Part shown: positions 46,724 to 56,900 of the stretch, piece by piece
Layout: each line of letters opens with the position of its first letter
Position numbering within the stretch: the first letter of the stretch is position 1
Source of the DNA: BOG-224 sp963783505
GTDB lineage: Bacteria; Acidobacteriota; Terriglobia; Bryobacterales; Bryobacteraceae
Assembly: GCA_963783505.1 (NCBI GenBank)
Contig: CAWAOP010000019.1
Location: forward strand, 248,001 to 312,000
Direction of reading: 5' to 3'
DNA: 64,000 bases
The notes under the pieces: generated by a model
What the model saw: only the letters and a program-made list of their open reading frames with translations
The model's database searches: none
What the model was told of the DNA's origin: nothing
Program-made: the position numbers and the translations under genes

Positions 46724-47854
46724 ATGATCAGACGGTTGTTCACCGCCGCGGCGGTTCTGTTCGCAAGCATTCTCGCCGCGCCCAGTTCCGGGCGCGCGCA
46801 GACATTCAAGGTTGAGAAGTACGACATCAAGGGCGATGGCGGAACGGACTATGTCGCCGTGGAAGCCGCCACGGGACATGTCTTCGTCTCGCGTGGCACG
46901 CACATGATGGTGGTCGATGGCGCCACCGGCAAAGTGCTCGGCGACATTCCCGATACGCCCGGCGTGCATGGCGCGGGTATCGCCACGAAGGCCGGCCACG
47001 GCTTTACCACCAACGGCCAGGAATCCGCCGTTACCATGTTCGATCTGAAAACGTTTGCCGTGATTAAGAAAATCCCCGTGACCATCGGCGGGCTGGACGG
47101 CATCATGTTCGACGAGCCGGACAACCTGGTCATTCTGACCAATCACAGCCGGCCGGTGGGCACAGTGGTTGCCATCGAGCCCGTCAATGGCAACATCGTC
47201 GGTACGGCCGAACTGGAAGACAACGGTCCGGAAGGCGCCGCCGCCGATGGCAAGGGCCACCTTTTCGTCAACCTCGAAGGCAAGAACGCGATACAGGTGG
47301 TTGACGTCAAGACGTGGAAGGCCTCCCCCTCATGGCCCATCGCTCCCTGCCAAGGCCCCACGGGCATCGCGTACGACAAGGCATCGGACCGGATCTTCTC
47401 GGGATGCAGCGGCGGGTCGGTCGTGGTCGATCCGAGTACCGGCAAAGTCGTGGCCTCGATCAAGAACGGCTCGGGCGTGGACGCGCTGGGCTGGGATCCC
47501 GGCAAGAAGCTAATATACATCCCCAACGGCCGCGACGGCAACGTGACGGTAGTGCACCAGGATTCGCCGGATAAATACACGGTTGTTGCGACCGTCGATA
47601 CGGTTGGCGGCGCGAAGACCATTTGCGTGGACCCGGCGACGCACAATGCTTATCTCTTCCAGCCCGAGCGCGGGCCGGCTCCCGCCGCCCCTGCCGCGGC
47701 GCAGCCCTCAGCTACGGCCGCTCCCCCAGCCGGTGGTCCCCCGGCAGGCGGACCTCCTGGAGGCGGCCCTCCCGGTGGATTCGGAGGCGGTAGAGGCCGT
47801 GGCCCTCAAGGCCCCATCGTCGCAGCTTGGTTCATAGCGGTTAGGCCGCAGTAG
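46724..47854 (+). CDS. secreted YVTN/YncE-type beta-propeller protein
   Basis: The 376-residue product has a signal peptide (LFTAAAVLFASILAAPSSGR) and about six propeller blades with repeated phrases such as VAVEAATGHVFVSRG, MMVVDGATGKVLGDI, VFVNLEGKN-like strands and VVVDPSTGKVVASI. The C terminus is a Pro/Gly linker (GGPPAGGPPGGGPPGGFGGG). GGAGGC precedes ATG 46724. YncE-like proteins bind diverse ligands or DNA outside the cytoplasm; the role here is unknown. It is divergent from the hydrogenase operon. Confidence 0.82.
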   Translation: MIRRLFTAAAVLFASILAAPSSGRAQTFKVEKYDIKGDGGTDYVAVEAATGHVFVSRGTHMMVVDGATGKVLGDIPDTPGVHGAGIATKAGHGFTTNGQESAVTMFDLKTFAVIKKIPVTIGGLDGIMFDEPDNLVILTNHSRPVGTVVAIEPVNGNIVGTAELEDNGPEGAAADGKGHLFVNLEGKNAIQVVDVKTWKASPSWPIAPCQGPTGIAYDKASDRIFSGCSGGSVVVDPSTGKVVASIKNGSGVDALGWDPGKKLIYIPNGRDGNVTVVHQDSPDKYTVVATVDTVGGAKTICVDPATHNAYLFQPERGPAPAAPAAAQPSATAAPPAGGPPAGGPPGGGPPGGFGGGRGRGPQGPIVAAWFIAVRPQ

Positions 47855-48201
47855 TAAGGATCAGATTACGGGAGCAGCCCGTGCGCCTATTCCCTGCGCC
47901 AAGTCCGAAGCTGGCTTGGCGCAGGGAGGGGCGCTGTGAGTTCTTGGGCGCAAGCCGTAGTCCGGTATTGACGCACCGCCTTGTCGTGAATTGCGGCTTG
48001 TCGCTGGACGCGCGTTGTTCTGCGCGCCTCCCATCCAAGAGGCGAACTTGCCATCGTAAGTGCCGCTCAGAACAATTTCGCGCCATCCGAAGTAACTGCT
48101 TTGGTTGAACTCCTGCTATTCTGTTCACTCTCGGAAGCGCGGTTCCAGACGGGGCCGGAGAAGTTCGTAATCACACCGAGTTTCGGCAAGAGGAGATCAT
48201 C
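47855..48201. other. intergenic region with 13-bp hairpin
   Basis: No gene is supported in this 347-base gap. TCCCTGCGCCAAG (47891-47903) pairs perfectly with CTTGGCGCAGGGA (47915-47927); there is no T-run, so it may be a weak terminator or processing hairpin for the propeller gene. GAGGAG at the end is the xylA ribosome site. Confidence 0.5.
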
Positions 48202-49578
48202 GTGGCGCAAAACTTAACCTGGAAAGACTTCGATCTGCAGACCGATCCATTCCCTGAGCTTTCGGGGCCGGTGCCGTACGGAGGCATTGCCTCCAAGGAC
48301 CCGCTTTCATTCGGCTGCTTCAACGCCGCCGAAACCATCTACGGGAAGACCATGGCGGAGCACCTGCCTTTCGCGGGCGCGAAGTGGCATTTCGACAACC
48401 CGCTCGGAGACATGTTCGGGCCTGGCACGTCCATCGCGCCGTGGGACGACGGGTCGGGTTCCATGGAGAACGCCGAACGCAGATACGCCGTGTTCTTCTA
48501 CATGCTGCATTTGCTGGGCATTCGCTACTGGTGCTGGCATGACGCGGACGGCGTTCCTCACGGCAAGAGCCTCCAGGAGTTCCACGAGAACATCGATAAG
48601 CTCCTGCCGACCATGGAGAAGCTCCAGAAGCTCACCGGAATCCGGTGCGGCTGGACCACGCAGAACCTGTTTTCGCTGCCGCTCTATCGCGAGGGCGCAT
48701 CGACGGCCAACGAGCTCAGCGTATTCACGCACGCCTGGGCGCAGACCAAGAAAATGCTCGAAGTGGGCAAGCGGCTGGGCGCCAGGAACCACGTCTTCTG
48801 GGGCGGCCGCGAAGGCTACAACCATCTGCTGGCGACCATGCTGGGAGCCGAGCAGAAGCACCTGGGCATCTTCCTGCACATGGCGGTGGATTACGCCAAG
48901 AAGATCGGCTTCAAGGGACAGTTCCTGATCGAGCCGAAGCCGTGCGAGCCGAGCACCTTCCAGTACGATCACTCCTCGCTGGTCGTCATCGGATTCCTGG
49001 CACAGAACGGGCTGGACAAGAACTTCAAGCTCAACATCGAAGTCAACCACGCCCAGCTTGCCAACTTCACCATCTTGCACGAGCTGACCGTGGCGGCCGA
49101 GCACGGCATGATCGGCGGCGTGGACGTCAACGAAGGAACGTATGGGAACGGCTGGGATACCGACCGCTTCCTGGGCGACCCGATGATCGCGTTCGAAACC
49201 GCGTACCCGGTGCTGAAGGCCGGCGGACTCGGGTCGGGCGTTTTTAACTTCGACGCGCACCGGTACCGCGCCAGCTTTGCTCCCATCGACCTGATCCACG
49301 CTCACATCCTGGGCATGGACGCCATTGCTTGGGGCCTGCGCACGGCGGCGGAAGTGATCGAGGACGGAGAACTCGAGAAGGCCGTTCAAGCCCGCTACGC
49401 GTCCTGGGAGTCCAAGCTCGGCAAGAAGATCGAGGAGGGTAAGGCCAGCTTCAAGGAAATCGCCACCGCGGGTTACAAGACGCCCTGGCAGCTCACGCCC
49501 GCGCAGAGCAGCCATCACGAAGCGCTGCGCTCCATTGTACTGAGAGCGATGATGCGGGCAGTGCGCAACGCGGAGTAA
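48202..49578 (+). CDS. xylA: xylose isomerase
   Basis: XylA interconverts D-xylose and D-xylulose with two divalent metals. The 458-residue protein is class II in length. It has WCWHDADG around the catalytic His-Asp pair, VFWGGREGYNHLL, LIEPKPCEPSTFQYDHSSLV with metal-binding Glu, NIEVNHAQLA, GGVDVNEGTYGNGWDTDRF, and GVFNFDAHRYRASF with the C-terminal metal Asp. GTG 48202 has GAGGAG about seven bases upstream. No xylulokinase or transporter is adjacent, so the gene is isolated from the rest of the pathway. Confidence 0.93.
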   Translation: MAQNLTWKDFDLQTDPFPELSGPVPYGGIASKDPLSFGCFNAAETIYGKTMAEHLPFAGAKWHFDNPLGDMFGPGTSIAPWDDGSGSMENAERRYAVFFYMLHLLGIRYWCWHDADGVPHGKSLQEFHENIDKLLPTMEKLQKLTGIRCGWTTQNLFSLPLYREGASTANELSVFTHAWAQTKKMLEVGKRLGARNHVFWGGREGYNHLLATMLGAEQKHLGIFLHMAVDYAKKIGFKGQFLIEPKPCEPSTFQYDHSSLVVIGFLAQNGLDKNFKLNIEVNHAQLANFTILHELTVAAEHGMIGGVDVNEGTYGNGWDTDRFLGDPMIAFETAYPVLKAGGLGSGVFNFDAHRYRASFAPIDLIHAHILGMDAIAWGLRTAAEVIEDGELEKAVQARYASWESKLGKKIEEGKASFKEIATAGYKTPWQLTPAQSSHHEALRSIVLRAMMRAVRNAE

Positions 49579-49682
49579 CATCGCGGTACGGCCGCACTCG
49601 CCGGATAGCCCGGCCAGAAATCGCAAATCCTGCTAACCGCTGGTCCCTGTTCCACGTATTAACGCATGAGGTGGATCAACAC

Positions 49683-50445
49683 ATGCGTACACTTGCCCTT
49701 CTTGCGCTCTTGGCCGCGGTCGCTTCTTCGCAGACTCCGGCCCGCGCTGCGTTCGAGGTTGCCAGCGTCAAGATCAACCAACAGGGGCCGTCGGCGGACC
49801 GCGCGCTCCGGGTAGAAGGCGACACGCTGACGATGCGGAACCTGAACATGCGGGTAATATCCGCGTGGGCGTACAACGTCCAATGGTCGCAGATCGCGGG
49901 GCCGGCGTGGGTGGATTCCGACCGGTTCGATATCATCGCGAAAGCCGTCACGGGCGCTGTCCGAAGACGAAATGCGCCCCATGCTCCAGACGCTCTTAGA
50001 GGAGCGGTTCCATTTTGCCTCGCACCGTGAGACCCGGGATTCCGACGCGATTGTTCTCGCCGTTCCGAAGCGCGGCCATAAGATGACGGCCTCGGCGAAG
50101 AGCGCCGCCTCCTCGCGCAGCGATCCGGTACAGGGCACGGTGATCGAAGGCGTTACCCTGGCGGAGTTCTGCGAAAACATGTCGCACGACAGGAACAGCA
50201 TTCCGGTGGTGGACAGGACCGGGCTCACGGGCCGCTTCGATTTCAGCTTCAACAAGGAGAAATACCTGGACTTGTTACGCGCGCGGGCCATGGCCGATCA
50301 GGGCCGCACCAGCGAGGCGGAGTTGTATGCCGGCCTCGTGCAAGATCTGATCTCGGGCGAATTGGGGCTGCAAGCGGACTTGCGGCGGGCTCCGGTGGAA
50401 TTCGTGGTAATCGACCACGCCGACCAGAAGCCAACCGAGAACTGA
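49683..50445 (+). pseudogene. TIGR03435-family secreted protein, one-base frameshift
   Basis: The first frame gives a signal peptide (MRTLALLALLAAVASSQTPA) and the family start FEVASVKINQQGPSADRALR with PAWVDSDRFDIIAKAV. It goes out of frame at GGG 49952-49954. The next frame continues LSEDEMRPMLQTLLEERFHF, then GVTLAEFCENMSHDRNS, VDRTGLTGRFDFSF and the closing VVIDHADQKPTEN. Removing one G gives an exact 253-residue protein. This is the compact, stand-alone TIGR03435 form, unlike the membrane-linked versions at 35403 and 37288. Confidence 0.8.
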
Positions 50446-50490
50446 TATGGATCGGACGTTGTAACGTATTCCGTGTAACGTTCTTCGCTA

Positions 50491-50496
50491 TATAAT
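50491..50496 (+). promoter_or_regulatory. -10 box TATAAT, leaderless start of toxin operon
   Basis: A perfect TATAAT ends eight bases before GTG 50505. Upstream, the word TGTAACGT occurs twice (near 50460 and 50474), 14-15 bases apart, and is a candidate operator for autoregulation by the antitoxin. Confidence 0.55.
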
Positions 50497-50504
50497 AGAG
50501 CAGC

Positions 50505-50783
50505 GTGATTCTGAGCTTCGCCGATCGCGAGACCAAGGATCTCTTCGAAACAGGGAAGTGCCGGCGCTGGAGCCCGATCGCCCGTGTGGCTGTTCGCAAG
50601 CTGGTCCAGGTCGATACCGCCGGCTCCTTGGATGACTTGAAGGCCCCGCCGGGGAACCGGCTGGAGGCGCTCAAGGGTAATCGCGCTGGGCAGCATAGCA
50701 TCCGGATCAACGATCAGTGGCGCGTCTGCTTTCGCTGGGAAAGCGACGGCGTCTACGATCTGGAGATCGTTGACTACCACTGA
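50505..50783 (+). CDS. RelE/ParE-family toxin, HigB-1/GraT-like
   Basis: The 92-residue toxin reads ILSFADRETKDLFETGKCRR, ARVAVRKLVQVDTAGSLDDL, KAPPGNRLEALKGNRAGQHS, IRINDQWRVCFRW, matching GraT/HigB-1 proteins. INDQWRVCFRW with the preceding PPGNRLEALKG is diagnostic. It starts at GTG 50505 on a probable leaderless message. It precedes its antitoxin by 17 bases, the toxin-first order usual for this type. Confidence 0.88.
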   Translation: MILSFADRETKDLFETGKCRRWSPIARVAVRKLVQVDTAGSLDDLKAPPGNRLEALKGNRAGQHSIRINDQWRVCFRWESDGVYDLEIVDYH

Positions 50784-50800
50784 GGAAAGGGAGCGACGGC

Positions 50801-51130
50801 ATGAGTATAAATCGTCCTGACGGGGGATGGAACATTTCGCGGCCGCCGGTTCACCCGGGGGAGATGCTCCGCGAGGAGTTTATGAAGCCTCTCGGGATCT
50901 CGATGAACGGTCTCGCTTTGGCTTTGCACGTCCCCGTCACGCGGATCGGCGAGATCGTGAATGAGCGCCGCGGGATCACCGCCGACACCGCGCTGCGCCT
51001 GGCGCGCTACTTCGGCGCCAGCGCGGATTTCTGGATGAATCTACAGAAGAACTACGAGTTGATTCTGGCCCGGCAAAAGTCGATCCGCGCGATTGAGAGA
51101 CAGGTCCGCCCACGCAAAATGGCGGCTTAG
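50801..51130 (+). CDS. XRE-family antitoxin, HigA-1/GraA (VapI)-like
   Basis: The 109-residue antitoxin has RPPVHPGEMLREEFMKPLGI, then the helix-turn-helix SMNGLALALHVPVTRIGEIV, NERRGITADTALRLARYFGA and SADFWMNLQKNYEL, typical of the HigA-1/VapI group. It would bind the toxin and the promoter carrying the TGTAACGT repeats. Ribosome site AAAGGGAG lies about 12 bases upstream. Confidence 0.9.
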   Translation: MSINRPDGGWNISRPPVHPGEMLREEFMKPLGISMNGLALALHVPVTRIGEIVNERRGITADTALRLARYFGASADFWMNLQKNYELILARQKSIRAIERQVRPRKMAA

Positions 51131-51169
51131 CGCGTCGGGCATGATGCGTGGGGCGGGCTGGTAGCCGGC

Positions 51170-51229
51170 GGCCGATTGGCAATCGGCCTCGCGAGGCGGG
51201 TTACCAACCCGCCGCAGGATTCCATCCTG
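51170..51229. repeat. three consecutive hairpins, each with a 3-base loop
   Basis: GGCCGATT-GGC-AATCGGCC (51170-51188), GGCGGGTT-ACC-AACCCGCC (51195-51213) and CAGGAT-TCC-ATCCTG (51215-51229) are perfect stems in a row between the convergent antitoxin and hoxH genes. There are no T-runs. Confidence 0.75.
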
Positions 51230-51242
51230 CCCCACCTCGACC

Positions 51243-52663
51243 CTACAGGTTCGAAATCTCGTCCAACTTCTCTCCACCGGGGCCGCGCAATTCGATGTGC
51301 ATCGGAACCAGGCCATCCGCGTGGGTGGAGCAGCTCAGGCACGGGTCATAGGCGCGCACGACGGCCGATACCCGGTTGAGCATGCCTTCTTGCAGCTTGA
51401 GGCCTTTTACAAAATGCTTGCTCACCTGCTCGACGCTCTTACCGATGGCCAGGTTGTTGTGGCCGGTGGCAACGATCAGGTTGGCCCAGCGTGATGGCGC
51501 CGTTCTCGTCCACCTTGTAGTGATGGATCAGAGTTCCGCGAGGCGCTTCGGCCACGCCGATGCCTTCCTGCGCGTTGACCTCGGCGTGTGCGCGTACGCG
51601 GCGGCTCAGGATCTCCGGCGTTTCCAGCAGCGCTTTGAGCCGCTCCAGGCCGTAGAGCGCTTCGATCAGCCGGGCGTAGTGGTAGTGGAACGAGCTTTCC
51701 ACGATCTGCCCGAAACGCTGGCGGAATTCTTTCAGCTCGGCGTCGGCTTCGGGTGTGCCGCAGCAATCCGCCGCGTTTAATCGCGCGAGCGGACCTACGC
51801 GATAGATGCCCTCGGGGTAACCGACCGGTTTGTAATACGGGGCCTTTAGGTACGAATCCGGGAGCGGAAGCTTCGCCGATGTATTGCGCGTAGCGGTCGC
51901 CATCGCATTCCGCGGCGATGGTCCCATTCGCGTTCTTGAAGCGGATGCGGCCATCGTACAGACGAAGCTCGCCGTTGGGGCCCACCAGGCCGGCGTACAT
52001 GGTCTGCATCTTGCCGAAGTTCTCGATTTCGGCCGGGAAGCTATCCACGACGCCCTTGAACAATGCGAAGGCGCGGCGCGTGATGGCGAACGCCTCGGGC
52101 ATCTCGGCGAGAATGGCATCGCGCGTCGCCACTTCAAGCGGCGTGGCGACGCCGCCCGGTACGATGCCGGGAGGATGAATCCGCTCGCCGGCGAGCCGCT
52201 CGATGACGCGCTGCCCGAACTTGCGGAGCGCGATTCCATCCTTGGCGATGGCCGGATGCTTGGCGGCCAGGCCGAGGACGTTGCGCGCCACGGGGTCCGA
52301 ATCGAATCCGAGCAGCAGGTCCGGCCCCGAGAGATGGAAAAAGCTAAGCGCGTGCGATTGCACGATCTGCCCGCAGTGAATCGCCTCGCGGAGCATCGCG
52401 CCGGCGGGCGGTATGCGCACGGCCATAATGGCGTCGCACGCCTTGGAGGAGGCAAGCAGGTGGCTGATGGGGCAGATGCCGCAAATGCGCGCGGTGATGC
52501 CCGGCATCTCGTAGTAGGGCCGGCCCTTGGTAAAGGCTTCGAAGCCGCGCACCTGGGTCACGTGGAATTGGGCCCGCTCCACCGCGCCGTCCTCGCCCAC
52601 GTGGATCGTGATCTTGGCGTGGCCTTCGATGCGGGTGACGGGATCGATAGTGATTTTGGGCAT
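51243..52663 (-). pseudogene. hoxH: group 3d [NiFe] hydrogenase large subunit HoxH, two one-base frameshifts
   Basis: HoxH holds the NiFe site of the NAD-linked bidirectional hydrogenase. The start at 52663 gives MPKITIDPVTRIEGHAKITI and the nickel motif ARICGICPISH (Cys61, Cys64). After YAQYIGEAS the frame breaks near 51866-51867; the next frame has LPDSYLKAPYYKPVGYPEGI and EGIGVAEAPRGTLIHHYKVD. It breaks again near 51489-51491, and the third frame gives NLIVATGHNNLAIGKSVEQV and RAYDPCLSCSTHADG with the second nickel pair and the cleavable tail. Removing two bases gives exactly 472 residues. All active-site residues are present, so sequence error is the simplest reading. Confidence 0.85.
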
Positions 52664-52671
52664 GGGGTTTC

Positions 52672-53199
52672 CTATCCGAACTTCACTTCCACGGGTTTCG
52701 TAATGCGGCCCTGCAACAACTCCGATACGGCAGCCAGAATCGTTTTGGGAGTGGGCGGGCAGCCCGGCAGATGCAACTCGACTTTCACGAACTCGTGAAT
52801 CGGCCGCGATTGAGGCAGCAGCGGCGGAACCCCGATCGTCGGGATCATCGGGCTGACATCGGCCCCCTCCACATACACGCGGTTCAGAATCCCCTGCACG
52901 GGCAGCCCGTTGCGCATCGAGGGAACATTGCCGGTGATGGCGCAATCGCCCAGCGCCACCACAATGCGGGAGCGCTCGCGCACGATGCGCAATTTATGGA
53001 GGTCTTCCTGCGACGAAACCGCGCCCTCCACCAGCGTGACATCCACGCCCTCCGGAAACTCCTGCGCGTCCACCAAAGGTCCGTAGACCATGTCCGCCAG
53101 TTCGGCCACGGCGAGGATGTTCTCGTCCAGATCCAGGACGGACATGTGGCAGCCCGAGCATCCATCCAGCCAGATGGTCGCCAGCTTCACCTTGCTCAT
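52672..53199 (-). CDS. hoxY: group 3d hydrogenase small subunit HoxY
   Basis: The 175-residue small subunit carries one proximal 4Fe-4S cluster, bound by WLDGCSGCHMSVLD, GDCAITGNVPSMRN and HLPGCPPTPK. It lacks the C-terminal cluster domain of other small subunits, as expected for HoxY. The start at 53199 overlaps the hoxU stop (ATGA). It forms the hydrogenase module with HoxH. Confidence 0.92.
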   Translation of the reverse strand: MSKVKLATIWLDGCSGCHMSVLDLDENILAVAELADMVYGPLVDAQEFPEGVDVTLVEGAVSSQEDLHKLRIVRERSRIVVALGDCAITGNVPSMRNGLPVQGILNRVYVEGADVSPMIPTIGVPPLLPQSRPIHEFVKVELHLPGCPPTPKTILAAVSELLQGRITKPVEVKFG

Positions 53200-53909
53200 A
53201 GCCGATCCCCCTTCCGGGTGGCCGCCGTGGCCACTACGTCGGCGAATTTGATCATCTCCTCGACAGCCTTGCCTTTCTCGGCCATCGCTCCGGTCGGGCA
53301 GGCCTGCACGCACTTTCCGCAATTCGTGCAGCTCGTGGATTCCGCCCAGGGCCGATCCAGGTCGCTGACCAGACGCGAGCGGATGCCGCGGCCCATCACG
53401 TCCCAGACATACGCGCCTTCCACTTCCGCGCAGGCGCGCACGCAACGCGAACAAAGGATGCAGCGGTTGTGGTCCAGTACGAACCGCTCCCTCGATAGGT
53501 CCACCTGCATCTTCGGATACCGGTACGGGAAGCGGACGCTCGAGACGCCATGCGCGGCAGCCAGCGATTGCAGCTCGCAGTGGCCGTTGGAGACGCACAC
53601 GGAGCAGACGTGATTGCGCTCGCTCAGCAGCAGTTCCAGGATCATCTTCCGGTGGCCGGCCAGGCGCGGCGAATTGATAGTGACCGAAAGGCCCTCCGAA
53701 ACCGGCGTGGTGCATGCCGGCGCCAGCCGGCCGCTGCCGCCCACCTCCACAATGCACAAGCGGCAGGCGCCAACGTCGCGAAGGCCGTCCAGGTGGCAGA
53801 GCGTCGGAATCTTCCGTCCGGCTTCGCGGGCGGCTTCGAGTATCGTCTTGCCCTCGCGCGTGGGAACCAGCGCGCCGTCGATTCGAATCGAAATGGATTT
53901 CTGCGGCAT
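53196..53909 (-). CDS. hoxU: diaphorase FeS subunit HoxU
   Basis: The 237-residue subunit is the NuoG-N-terminal-like electron wire of the diaphorase module. A 2Fe-2S domain (PTLCHLDGLRDVGACRLCIV, then PACTTPV) is followed by the His/Cys cluster region (NHVCSVCVSNGHCELQSLA) and two 4Fe-4S sets (CILCSRCVRACAEVEG and CTNCGKCVQACPTGAM). It lies four bases after hoxF and overlaps hoxY. Confidence 0.93.
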   Translation of the reverse strand: MPQKSISIRIDGALVPTREGKTILEAAREAGRKIPTLCHLDGLRDVGACRLCIVEVGGSGRLAPACTTPVSEGLSVTINSPRLAGHRKMILELLLSERNHVCSVCVSNGHCELQSLAAAHGVSSVRFPYRYPKMQVDLSRERFVLDHNRCILCSRCVRACAEVEGAYVWDVMGRGIRSRLVSDLDRPWAESTSCTNCGKCVQACPTGAMAEKGKAVEEMIKFADVVATAATRKGDRL

Positions 53910-53913
53910 GTCG

Positions 53914-56900
53914 TTATCCCCTCACATCGCACCGCAGGCAGCGGCGCGCCTCTTCGGCGGCTTCCACGGGAGTGAGGCCGACCACCACCTCTTCGTCGCC
54001 CTTGACGCGGGCCGACGGGGGCAGTTCCTCCGAGTGATGCCGGCCGCTGGGGCTGGCCTCGTCGGGCGCGATCTGAGAGTATTCGAAGCCGTCGAACAAT
54101 TTCGCGAAGCGGCTTTCGCCCATCAACTCCTCGTCGATTTTGCGCGCCGCCTTCTTGGCGTAGCCCATGGCGTTCGAGACGTTCGAGGCGCCGGAAATGA
54201 CGTCGCCGCCGGCGTAGAACTTCGGGCGGCTGGTGGCAAGAGAGAAGCGGTCCACCTTGACCGTTCCGGCTTTCGCGGTGGAAAGACCGGAGGCTTTGGC
54301 GAACTCCGGGTCTACCATCTCGCCCACGGCCAGGACTACGGTGTCGCAATCCAGGCGGACGATTTCTCCGGTGGAAGTCGGCTTGCGGCGGCCGGAAGGG
54401 TCGAAGTCTCCGAGGCGCGTCTTGGTGAATTCGAGCGCTTTGACGTTCCCCTTGGCGTCGCCCAGGATGCGGTGCGGCGCGGCCAGGAAGACGAACTTCA
54501 CGCCTTCCTTTTCCGCCGCATCCACCTCTTCCTTGATGGCCGGCATGTCTTTGCGTTCGCGGCGGTACACGATGGTGACGTCCGCGCCCATCCGGAGCGA
54601 GGTTCGCGCGGAATCCACGGCCGCGTTGCCGGCGCCGATGACCACCACCTTGCGGCCGGTCTTTACCTGCTCGCCGGCGGCCACCGCGTCGAGGAACGGC
54701 AGAGCGTGGATGACGCCCTTCAGTTCCGTGCCGGGCGCCTCGAAAATCGTTTCCTTCCAGGTGCCGGTGCCCAGGAAAATGGCGTCGTATTGTTCGTCGA
54801 GTTCGTCGAACGAAACGCTGGTTCCGACCGATTCGTTGAAGCGGAACTCGACGCCCAGCATTCGGATGAGATCGACTTCGCGAGCCAGCACCCGTTTGGG
54901 CAGCCTGTACTCCGGAATGGCGTAGCGCAACATGCCGCCGGCTTCCGGTTTGGCTTCATAAACCGTGACGTTGTGACCGAGAAGCGCCGCGTAGAATGCG
55001 CAGGTGAGACCGGAAGGCCCCGCGCCCACGACGGCGATGTTCTTCCCCGTGGGAGCCATTTTCCGGCGGGCGAAGCGGCCCGCGACATTCTCCGAATCTC
55101 CCCAGAGCAGCACCGAATCGGCGATGAAGCGGTGCACCTCACGCATGTTCACTGCCTCGTCCAGTGTTTGGCGGCGGCAGCGGTTGTCGCACGGGTGCTG
55201 GCAGACGCGCCCGGTGGAGGCGGGCAAGGGATTGTCGATAATGACCGATTCGAAGGCCTCCGCGATTCCGCCCTGCTCGAGCAGGTTCAGATAGCGGGGG
55301 ATGTTCATGTGCAGCGGGCAACTGTTCTCGCAAGGGGAAAGCGCCAGGTCGTCGCATACGCCGGCGCGGCAGCGTTTGGCGATGATGTGATCGTCAAACT
55401 CGTGACGGAAGTGGCGCAGGGTGGTGAGCACCGGGTTCGGCGCGCTTTGGCCCAGGCCGCACAGCGAGGTGTCGCGGATGGCGCGGCTCAGGGCGTCCAG
55501 CAGGTCGATCTGCGCCGCGGAGCCCTGGCCCTTGGTGAAGCCGTTCAGAATCGTGAGCGACTGATCCAGTCCGACGCGGCACGGCACGCACTTGCCGCAC
55601 GATTCGGAATGCGTGAATTCGACGAAGTACCGCGCGATATCCACCATGCAGTTGTCTTCGTCCATCACCACCATTCCGCCCGAGCCCATGATGGAACCGA
55701 GCGCGGAGAGCGATTCGTAATCCACCGGCGTATCGAACATCTCGTGCGGAATACAGCCGCCGGATGGGCCGCCGGTTTGTACGGCTTTAATGCTGCGGCC
55801 CTTCAGCGCACCGCCGCCCACTTCGTAGACGAAGCGGGAGAGCGGCGTACCGAGCGGCATCTCCACCAGGCCCGTGTTGGCGATCTTGCCCACCAGCGAA
55901 AAGACCTTGGTGCCGGCCGATTTCAGGCTGCCGGTCTCGGTGAACCACTGCGGGCCTTTCAGGACGATGGGTGCGATGTTGTACCAGGTCTCGACGTTAT
56001 TGATGTTCGTCGGTTTTCCGTAGAGGCCCTTGTTGGCGGGGAAGGGCGGCCGTGGCCGGGGACGTCCCGACATGCCTTCGAGCGATGCGATCAGCGCGGT
56101 TTCTTCCCCGCACACGAATGCGCCCGCGCCTTCCACAAGCTGGATATCGAAATGGAACGGGCGGCCGAGAATGTTGTTGCCGAGGATGCCGTATTCGCGG
56201 GCCTGCTCGAGCGCCCGTTCGAGGCGGTGAACGGCCAGCGGGTACTCGGCGCGCACGTAGATGATGCCGTGCGACGCCCCGGTGACGTAGCCGGCGATGA
56301 TCATGCCTTCCAGCATCGCGTGCGGATCGCTTTCGATCTCGTTGCGGTTCATGTACGCGCCGGGGTCGCCTTCGTCGGCGTTGCAGACGATGTACTTCGG
56401 GCTGCCCGTGGCCTTGGCGAGAAACTCCCACTTGGAGCCGGTGGAATAGCCCGCGCCGCCGCGGCCGCGGAGCTTCGCGGCCTTGATCTGCTCGATGACG
56501 GCTTCGGGCTTTCCGTCGATCAGCACCTTATATAAGGACTGGTAGCCGCCCACCGCGATGTACTCGTCGATATCGTCCGGCGAGATGAAGCCGCAGTTGC
56601 GCAGCACGATGCGTTTCTGCCCGGCGAAGAACGGAATCTCGTTCCATAGAGGAATTTCCGGGAAGCCCGATCCATAGCGGATGTGAGACGTGAGGTGGTC
56701 CCATTCCTCGATGCGGCACCAGGCGAGGCGCTTGGGGATCTCGCGCTGGCTGACCGCGGCCAGGATGCGCTCGGCGTCCGATTCCTGCACGCACCGCAGC
56801 AACACGAGCGGAAGGCCGGGGATCCAGACGTTGACCATGGCCTCTTGCGAGCAGGCGCCGAAACAACCGGTGGAAGCCAGGCGGATGTCCAGGCCCTCCC

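Noticed and set aside
47841..48128. A 95-codon minus-strand frame before xylA
   Set aside because: There is no ribosome site, the composition resembles translated intergenic sequence, and it spans a hairpin.
53614..56535. A 973-codon open frame on the plus strand across hoxU/hoxF
   Set aside because: It is antisense to clear hydrogenase subunits with conserved cofactor motifs. Its translation is His/Arg/Gly-rich with no domain, an effect of high-GC codon bias.
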